Assembly: GCA_000435175.1 (NCBI GenBank)
Contig: FR880032.1
Location: 1-28,512 of the forward strand
DNA from: Clostridium sp. CAG:245
Lineage (GTDB): Bacteria > Bacillota > Clostridia > TANB77 > CAG-508
Length of the DNA: 28,512 bases
Direction of reading: 5' to 3'
Under the pieces are notes generated by a model. It did no database searches and was not told the origin of the DNA. It saw nothing but the letters and a program-made list of their open reading frames with translations. The translations under genes were made by a program, and so were the position numbers. This document shows, one piece after another, positions 23,898 to 28,512 of this stretch; within the stretch, counting starts at the first letter, position 1, and each line of letters opens with the position of its first letter.

Positions 23898-25373
23898 TTA
23901 CTCTCCTTTCTTAAATTCTGGTTTATATTTTTCTCTGAATTTTTCTTTTTGCTCAAATGTATATGCGGCATTTAATATTGTTTCTTCATCGAATCTGTTT
24001 CCAATAAGTTGCATTCCTATTGGCATTCCTTCGCTATCAACTCCGCAAGGTATTGATATTGCTGGAACTCCGGCAATATTTATTGAAACTGTACATATAT
24101 CAGCCAAATACATTTCTAATGGATTGTTTGATTTTTCTCCAATTCCGAATGCTGTTGTTGGAGCAACAGGTGTTAGTAAAACATCGTATTTTTCAAAGTT
24201 TTTGTCAAATTCTCTTTTTACGAATGTACGTACTTTTTGAGCTTTTTTGTAATATGCATCATAATAACCAGATGATAGTACATAAGTTCCTAATATAATT
24301 CTTCTCTTTACTTCTGGTCCGAAGGCTTCGCTTCTTGAATTTACGAATAATTCTTTCAAGTTCTTGTAGTCTTTTGCTCTGTATCCATAGCGGATTCCAT
24401 CAAATCTACCTAAATTTGAACTTGCCTCTGCACAAGCGATTATGTAATATGTTGCAAGTGCATACTCAGCAACATCAAGTGAGCATTCTTCAACAATTGC
24501 TCCCATTTCTTTGTATTTTTCTATGGCTTCTTCTAGTTTTGCTTTTACTTCAGCATTTATTCCTTCTCCGAAGAATTCCTTTGGAACGCCTATTTTTAAT
24601 CCTTTAACATCATTTTTCAAAGACTTTGTATAGTCTTTTTTCTCTATGTTATATGATGTAGAATCTTTTTCATCATGACCTGCAATCAAGTTTAAAAGCA
24701 TTGCACAGTCTGTTACGTCTTTTGTGATTGGTCCTACTTGGTCTAGTGATGAAGCAAATGCAACTAGTCCATATCTTGAAACTAATCCATAAGTTGGTTT
24801 TAGTCCAACAACTCCACAGAAAGATGATGGCTCACGAATAGATCCACCTGTGTCTGAACCTAAAGCCCATGGCACCATGTCTGCTGCAACTGCTGCTGCA
24901 GAACCACCTGATGAACCTCCTGGTACTTTGTTTAAATTCCATGGGTTGTGTGTAATTTGCATTGCAGAATTTTCTGTTGAACTTCCCATAGCAAATTCGT
25001 CCATGTTTAGCTTTCCTAAACTAATTATATCTTGCTCTTTTAGCTTTTCAACAACTGTCGCATCATATGGTGCAACAAAGTTTTCTAGCATTTTAGATGC
25101 ACATGTTGTTTTTACTCCATTCGTGCATAGGTTGTCCTTTATTCCAATTGAAACACCTGCGAAACCTGATTTTGCTCCACTTTTTCTTTCTTCATCAGCC
25201 TTAACAGCTTCTTTTTCTGCTTCATCTAAAGTAGTTGTAATAAAGGCTTTTACATCTTTTTCTTTATCTTCAATTCTTGCTTTGTAAGCTTTTACAATTT
25301 TTTCTGAAGATAATTCATTTTTATTCAATTTTTCCACTAGCTCGTGGACTGTAAGTCTTGTAATATCTTCCAT
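23898..25373 (-). CDS. gatA: Aspartyl/glutamyl-tRNA(Asn/Gln) amidotransferase subunit A
   Basis: 491 aa amidase-signature enzyme that hydrolyses glutamine and passes ammonia to GatB. The Ser-cisSer-Lys triad is visible as Lys79 (GIKDN), Ser154 (GGSSGGSAAAVAA) and Ser178 (GSDTGGSIREPSSFCG), at the same numbers as in the Staphylococcus aureus enzyme. The length is normal. AGGAGG is about 11 nt before the ATG. It sits between tmk (16 bp upstream) and gatB (3 bp downstream) in one transcription unit. Confidence 0.97.
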   Translation of the reverse strand: MEDITRLTVHELVEKLNKNELSSEKIVKAYKARIEDKEKDVKAFITTTLDEAEKEAVKADEERKSGAKSGFAGVSIGIKDNLCTNGVKTTCASKMLENFVAPYDATVVEKLKEQDIISLGKLNMDEFAMGSSTENSAMQITHNPWNLNKVPGGSSGGSAAAVAADMVPWALGSDTGGSIREPSSFCGVVGLKPTYGLVSRYGLVAFASSLDQVGPITKDVTDCAMLLNLIAGHDEKDSTSYNIEKKDYTKSLKNDVKGLKIGVPKEFFGEGINAEVKAKLEEAIEKYKEMGAIVEECSLDVAEYALATYYIIACAEASSNLGRFDGIRYGYRAKDYKNLKELFVNSRSEAFGPEVKRRIILGTYVLSSGYYDAYYKKAQKVRTFVKREFDKNFEKYDVLLTPVAPTTAFGIGEKSNNPLEMYLADICTVSINIAGVPAISIPCGVDSEGMPIGMQLIGNRFDEETILNAAYTFEQKEKFREKYKPEFKKGE

Positions 25374-25388
25374 TTGCCAATTTACCTC

Positions 25389-26066
25389 CTATATGTGTTT
25401 TTTTACCTCCGTAAAAATCTCGTCATTTATATCTTGAATAGTTCTAATTTTTCCATCTTTAACACATTTAATCTCGTACCAATTATACTCCTTAGAAAGC
25501 TCACATGCAGCATTATAAGCTTGTGTTAAATACACTTGGTCTTTCTCATGTATGTCCTTTTTTGCCTCATGCGTTATTTTATTTTCTCTATTTTTCATAA
25601 GCTTTGCAGAATATTCTGGTGGCATATTCAAGAAAAATACCTCTGCTGGAACTGGGAGTCCATATAAATTAAACTCAAAATCCCATAACCAGTCTAAAAA
25701 CTTTTTTCTTTCAGCCTTATCTTGAATTTTTCCTGCCTGATGAACCATATTAGCCGTGGTATATCTATCTGCAAGGATTATTCCACCATTCTCATAGTAC
25801 TCTTTATATTGTGTTACATAAGTGGCATATCTATCTGCCGCATAAAATGTAGAAGCAATATATGGGCTAATTGCTTTTGCATCTGTGCCAAACTCTCCAG
25901 CCAAATACATTTTAACTAGTGAAGATGATGGACTATCGTAGTTTGGAAAACTAACAGTTCTATAATCTATTTTTTCGTCTGTTAGCCTCTTCTTCAAAGT
26001 CTCTAGTTGTGTCTGCTTGCCACTTCCATCTGTTCCATCTATTACAAATAATTTTCCCATATTCAT
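25389..26066 (-). CDS. tmk: Thymidylate kinase-like P-loop kinase
   Basis: 225 aa. Thymidylate kinases phosphorylate dTMP to dTDP. The P-loop reads IDGTDGSGKQTQ (residues 9-20), with Gln-Thr where most Tmk proteins have Ser-Thr or Thr-Thr. The substrate-binding DRY motif is in ILADRYTTANMVHQAGK. FPNYDSPSS resembles the dTMP-binding FP(R)E/N region. It belongs to a variant of Tmk seen in Firmicutes, and related deoxynucleoside kinases cannot be excluded. GAAAGG five bases before ATG 26066 sets the start. Unusually placed between gatC and gatA. Confidence 0.85.
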   Translation of the reverse strand: MNMGKLFVIDGTDGSGKQTQLETLKKRLTDEKIDYRTVSFPNYDSPSSSLVKMYLAGEFGTDAKAISPYIASTFYAADRYATYVTQYKEYYENGGIILADRYTTANMVHQAGKIQDKAERKKFLDWLWDFEFNLYGLPVPAEVFFLNMPPEYSAKLMKNRENKITHEAKKDIHEKDQVYLTQAYNAACELSKEYNWYEIKCVKDGKIRTIQDINDEIFTEVKKHI

Positions 26067-26081
26067 GCGTTCCTTTCTCTC

Positions 26082-26378
26082 TTAAGATATAACCTTTGGT
26101 ATTTTAAACATATCTCTTTCTTTTTCTGGTGCGTTTGCCATTAGTCCCTCATGATTTTCAAATATTTTTACTTCATCTTTTCTAAATACATTTGAATTTT
26201 CGTTTGCACCGATTGTTTCTTGTAAATTATCTATTGGTGCTTTGTTTACAACTTCTGCAAAATTCAAAATATCTTGCAAATTGGCTAAATAGTTGTCTAT
26301 TTCATCATCTTTTATTTTTAAATCTGCAAGATTTGCTATATGTAATAATTCTTCTTTACTAACTTTCACTTTTATCAC
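26082..26378 (-). CDS. gatC: Aspartyl/glutamyl-tRNA(Asn/Gln) amidotransferase subunit C
   Basis: 98 aa, the small subunit that wraps around GatA and stabilises the GatAB interface. The family pattern is clear: KEELLHIANLADLKIKDDEIDNYLANLQDILNFAEVVNKAPIDNLQET, then a typical FRKDEV and the PEKERDMFKIPKVI end. The start is GTG at 26378, with AAAGG just upstream; a second GTG three codons in is also possible. First gene of gatC-tmk-gatA-gatB. Confidence 0.93.
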   Translation of the reverse strand: MIKVKVSKEELLHIANLADLKIKDDEIDNYLANLQDILNFAEVVNKAPIDNLQETIGANENSNVFRKDEVKIFENHEGLMANAPEKERDMFKIPKVIS

Positions 26379-26422
26379 TTTCCTTTCGTGGCGTCTTGAA
26401 AGCCTTATTTTTATACTTCCAT

Positions 26423-26451
26423 ATTCTACAATAAAAATGGTGTAAAATCAA
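26423..26451 (-). promoter_or_regulatory. Sigma-A promoter of the gatC operon
   Basis: TTGATT, a 17-nt spacer and TAGAAT on the minus strand, about 45 nt upstream of gatC. A second candidate (TTGACA-18-TATTAA) lies further upstream, within the repeats at 26457-26525. Confidence 0.55.
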
Positions 26452-26456
26452 TACTA

Positions 26457-26525
26457 TTGTGCACTTTTTAATAGTTTTGTTGTGCAACTTTTGTCAATTT
26501 TGTTGTGCATTTTTATATTACAAAA
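26457..26525. repeat. Three 23-bp tandem units headed by TTGTGCA
   Basis: TTGTGCA occurs at 26457, 26480 and 26503, exactly 23 bp apart. Each is followed by a T-rich filler; two filler segments end in TTTTG. They lie directly upstream of the gatC promoter and may be an operator array, or a degenerate tandem repeat. Confidence 0.5.
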
Positions 26526-26596
26526 GCAGATACTTTAATTGAACGTTCCCTGCTTGTGCATATTATTTTTCTCCAAAAACTCCCTTTTTTATCCCC

Positions 26597-26625
26597 TTGC
26601 ATTTTACTAATTTTCATGTTATAAT
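26597..26625 (+). promoter_or_regulatory. Sigma-A promoter of the OLE-like RNA
   Basis: TTGCAT, a 17-nt spacer and perfect TATAAT, predicted start near 26632, just before the structured RNA. Confidence 0.7.
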
Positions 26626-26631
26626 TCTAAT

Positions 26632-27200
26632 TGATGGTGCATTATTCTAGTAATGCTTTCTATTATGAGGGTGGGGCTAAAAATCCACTAAAGGGCACAT
26701 CGTTGAAGTTTCTTGTTAATGCGCGAAATGCCAGTTTTGTGTGTTTTCAGGGAGTAAGATTTTAGGGAAATATGTAATGGCATACATATCAGGCTCCCTA
26801 TTATCGCGGAGGCTTAGATAGATTTACATTTTAAGTATAACCTATGTACAAATACATAGTGTAGCCTGTCTTGAGTGATAGCATTGGGATTATACGTTTA
26901 TCTTTGTATATGAAATTTCTATTGCAAAAGGGACTAATCTTAGAAAAGTATTTCAAGGAAAACTTCTAGAATGTTTGTTTCATTAGAAGCATAGAATTGT
27001 AAGGATTAAGGTACGGACTTAAGTGGCAATCTGGCATTCCTTTACATGGAATATCTGCTTGAAAAGGAAACTGCTTAACAGTAATGTTAAGTAGCAGATA
27101 GAGAAATTAGGCTAGACCTCAAACCGTAAAATTTACTTATAATTTTACCATCTTAACTTTAATTTAGAAATTAATCGATAGTGTTCTAACACTATCGAAA
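26632..27200 (+). ncRNA. ole: OLE-like RNA (ornate, large, extremophilic)
   Basis: About 560 nt with no sustained open frame, richer in G and C and less T-rich than the surrounding DNA. Many local stems are visible: GCATTA/TAATGC near the 5' end; AGGGAG 26749-26754 with CTCCCT 26794-26799, enclosing ATATGTA/TACATAT (26770-26789); AGGCT 26810-26814 with AGCCT 26863-26867, enclosing CTATGTA/TACATAG (26842-26859); CTTCT/AGAAG (26963-26989); ATTCC/GGAAT (27036-27052); CTGC-TTAAC/GTTAA-GTAGCAG (27071-27097); and GTAAAATT/AATTTTAC (about 27126-27149). Established knowledge: OLE RNA is about 600 nt, occurs in Firmicutes, many of them anaerobic or extremophilic, and lies just upstream of oapA, a membrane protein it binds. 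The same order is seen here. I could not align it to the OLE consensus, so identity rests on size, structure and the neighbour. Confidence 0.72.
27176..27197 (+). terminator. 3' hairpin at the end of the OLE-like RNA
   Basis: CGATAGTGTT/AACACTATCG, a 10-bp perfect stem, is followed by AAATATTTAATTT. The weak U-tract suggests partial termination or a processing boundary, letting some transcripts continue into oapA. Confidence 0.6.
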
Positions 27201-27229
27201 TATTTAATTTAAGGAGATTTTTTAATTAT

Positions 27230-27895
27230 ATGAGTAAAAAAGATAAATCCTCTAAGGAGAATTTAACAAACACAGAAGATTCCACCAATTCAACCAATAA
27301 AGCAAATAACAATTCAAAGAATAAAGTGGCGGAAAACAATAGTGTAACCAATTCAAAAATTAATAAAGAAAAAAACTCTAATATAAGGTGGTTAGTCACT
27401 GTATTTATCACAACATTTATTTTGTCAATTGTATTCTCATTTATATCAACAAACTCGATTACAAATTTACCATTATTTCCTGCTGTATTAATATTATTTT
27501 TAGTTATATTTATTGGTATATTTTTTGATATAATTGGTGTTGCTGTTACCGTTGCAGACGAAAATGAATTCCATGCAAAAGCATCAAAAAGAATCGCAGG
27601 CTCCAAAACATCTGTAAAATTAATTAGAAATTCTGCCAAGGTTGCAAACTTCTGTGCCGATGTAATTGGTGATATATGTGGGGTTTTAAGTGGTTCAATA
27701 AGTGCTTCAATAGCATTAAAAATTACAGCTTCATTTAGAATTTCATTCAACATACAATTTTTAATAAGTGCATTGGTAGCCTCACTTACAGTATCAGGCA
27801 AAGCCATTGGAAAAACTATAGCACAGAAAAATTCAACAAAAATAGTACATGCTGTTGCAGTAGTTCTTAACAAACTACACTTAAACCAAAAATAG
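27230..27895 (+). CDS. oapA: OapA-like OLE RNA-associated membrane protein
   Basis: 221 aa. The first 50 residues are hydrophilic, rich in Lys, Asn and Ser, and probably disordered. Membrane helices follow at about 52-74 and 84-107. A conserved-looking hydrophilic block GVAVTVADENEFHAKASKRIAGSKTSVKLIRNSAKVANFCADVIGDICGVLSG lies at 103-155, with weaker hydrophobic segments at about 155-170 and 173-190. It has the look of the short CorB/DUF21-like proteins, the group to which OapA belongs; OapA in Alkalihalobacillus halodurans binds OLE RNA and takes it to the membrane, with links to cold, alcohol and Mg2+ stress. AAGGAG lies upstream, 13 nt from the ATG, longer than usual. The next gene converges on it. 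Confidence 0.8.
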   Translation: MSKKDKSSKENLTNTEDSTNSTNKANNNSKNKVAENNSVTNSKINKEKNSNIRWLVTVFITTFILSIVFSFISTNSITNLPLFPAVLILFLVIFIGIFFDIIGVAVTVADENEFHAKASKRIAGSKTSVKLIRNSAKVANFCADVIGDICGVLSGSISASIALKITASFRISFNIQFLISALVASLTVSGKAIGKTIAQKNSTKIVHAVAVVLNKLHLNQK

Positions 27896-27961
27896 ACATG
27901 CAAAATGAGCAAATATGTACAACCTAGGAACAGAGCAGAAATTGTATATTTTCCATAAAAT

Positions 27962-28075
27962 AAGTACTAATTTATATTTCATAACGTTTTAACATATTGC
28001 TCTTAGTCGGAGCTCCTTGCGAGCTCCTCAAAAAGCAAACTTCTTGTTTTACTTTTAAAATATAAATTAGTACTT
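27962..28075. repeat. 114-bp inverted-repeat element between oapA and the deacetylase
   Basis: Perfect 18-bp terminal repeats (27962-27979 and 28058-28075) enclose a GC-rich inner hairpin GGAGCTC-CTTGC-GAGCTCC (28009-28027). It lies between converging genes, so it may act as a bidirectional terminator. The long perfect ends also resemble a small non-autonomous mobile element. No target duplication is evident. Confidence 0.6.
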
Positions 28076-28131
28076 TTTATTTAATATTTTTGCATGCAAT
28101 TTTTCTTCGTTCCCGAATTGTATCTTTTTTC

Positions 28132-28512
28132 CTATTTGTATCTTATTACTCTATATTGTATTTTTAATAATATTTTTAATACAGAGTTGTTTAATGGGTA
28201 TGATCTATGTAGTCCAGATAAATCAAGTTTGTCACTTAAGTTTATCCTATTATCAGTCAAATTTTGTACATATCCAGCCTGCCATAAAGTGTCTCTTTCT
28301 GCATTTGTATATAATCCATATGGATACGTAAATACTTTTAAAATGTTATTATCTTCTAGATTATTTTCCAAATCTTCTTGAGCCTTATTAGTGTCTGAAA
28401 GCAATCTTTCTGGAGTTTCTTTATCATATTGTGTATGTGTATAACCATGAAGATAGATTGACATTAGTCCGCTTTCTTTCATTTCTCTTGCTTCGTCCCA
28501 TGTGTAATAGCC
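28132..28512 (-). CDS. Polysaccharide deacetylase family protein, C-terminal part, cut by window edge
   Basis: The frame is open to the right-hand edge (it begins ...GYYTWDEAREMKESG), so the 5' part lies outside and the ATG at 28482 is internal. 126 codons are present. NodB-type motifs: YLHGYTH, carrying the two metal-binding histidines of the S/THxxxH motif, and FTYPYGLY of motif 3. These enzymes remove acetyl groups from peptidoglycan or exported polysaccharides outside the membrane. The catalytic Asp motif would be upstream of the window. The sequence after about residue 100 is short and basic (KIQYRVIRYK), a normal end. Confidence 0.85.
   Translation of the reverse strand, partial: GYYTWDEAREMKESGLMSIYLHGYTHTQYDKETPERLLSDTNKAQEDLENNLEDNNILKVFTYPYGLYTNAERDTLWQAGYVQNLTDNRINLSDKLDLSGLHRSYPLNNSVLKILLKIQYRVIRYK

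Noticed and set aside
26632..27200. Alternative identities for the structured RNA: tmRNA, RNase P RNA, 6S RNA, SRP RNA, T-box
   Set aside because: No tmRNA tag or GGATTCGAC end, no RNase P GAGGAAAGTCC/ACAGAAA cores, no SRP apical motif, no T-box sequence. The length and the downstream membrane gene fit OLE better.
27226..27912. 228-codon minus-strand frame opposite oapA
   Set aside because: It is a shadow frame. The plus-strand frame has an SD, membrane-protein pattern and family resemblance; the minus frame has none.

Overview
The window is AT-rich DNA, roughly 30% GC by eye, from an endospore-forming, Gram-positive, anaerobe-type Firmicute, most likely an uncultured gut-type Clostridium relative. 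Four things point there: the ctsR-mcsA-mcsB-clpC operon, an alpha/beta-type small acid-soluble spore protein, a GatCAB amidotransferase, and strong Shine-Dalgarno (SD) sequences. No rRNA, tRNA, CRISPR array, IS element or prophage is visible. The organism's identity is inference.

Layout, left to right. Positions 1-2700, all minus strand: a type IV pilin-like gene cut by the window edge and probably frameshifted, a short-chain dehydrogenase, and a dNTP triphosphohydrolase. Positions 2830-7910, minus: the class III heat-shock operon ctsR-mcsA-mcsB-clpC, with a perfect CtsR operator just downstream of a consensus promoter. Positions 8080-10650: a small unknown protein, a Cof-type HAD phosphatase, a plus-strand spore protein, and a YgjP-like protein that has lost all its zinc ligands and lies behind a LexA-like site. 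Positions 10690-12630, minus: the paired GGGtGRT protein and NifU-like scaffold operon. Positions 12648-16180, minus: a sortase and a thioester-domain adhesin. Positions 16385-21140, minus: hpf, yraN, dprA, comM and nadD. Plus-strand rpsT and a small membrane protein follow. Positions 22446-26450, minus: gatC-tmk-gatA-gatB.

The most striking region is 26597-27895, plus strand. A promoter is followed by about 560 nt of non-coding DNA full of stem-loops and richer in GC than its surroundings. Directly downstream is a multi-pass membrane protein that resembles OapA. This arrangement matches the OLE (ornate, large, extremophilic) RNA and its membrane partner. The window ends in a partial polysaccharide deacetylase.

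Several loci look regulated at the RNA or operator level: a hairpin between the SD and the start codon of the adhesin, an SD-masking hairpin before the small protein at 8079, palindromes at the start points of the sortase and GGGtGRT promoters, and three 23-bp-spaced repeats upstream of gatC. Where an SD clearly picks an internal start codon, the CDS coordinates use that start.
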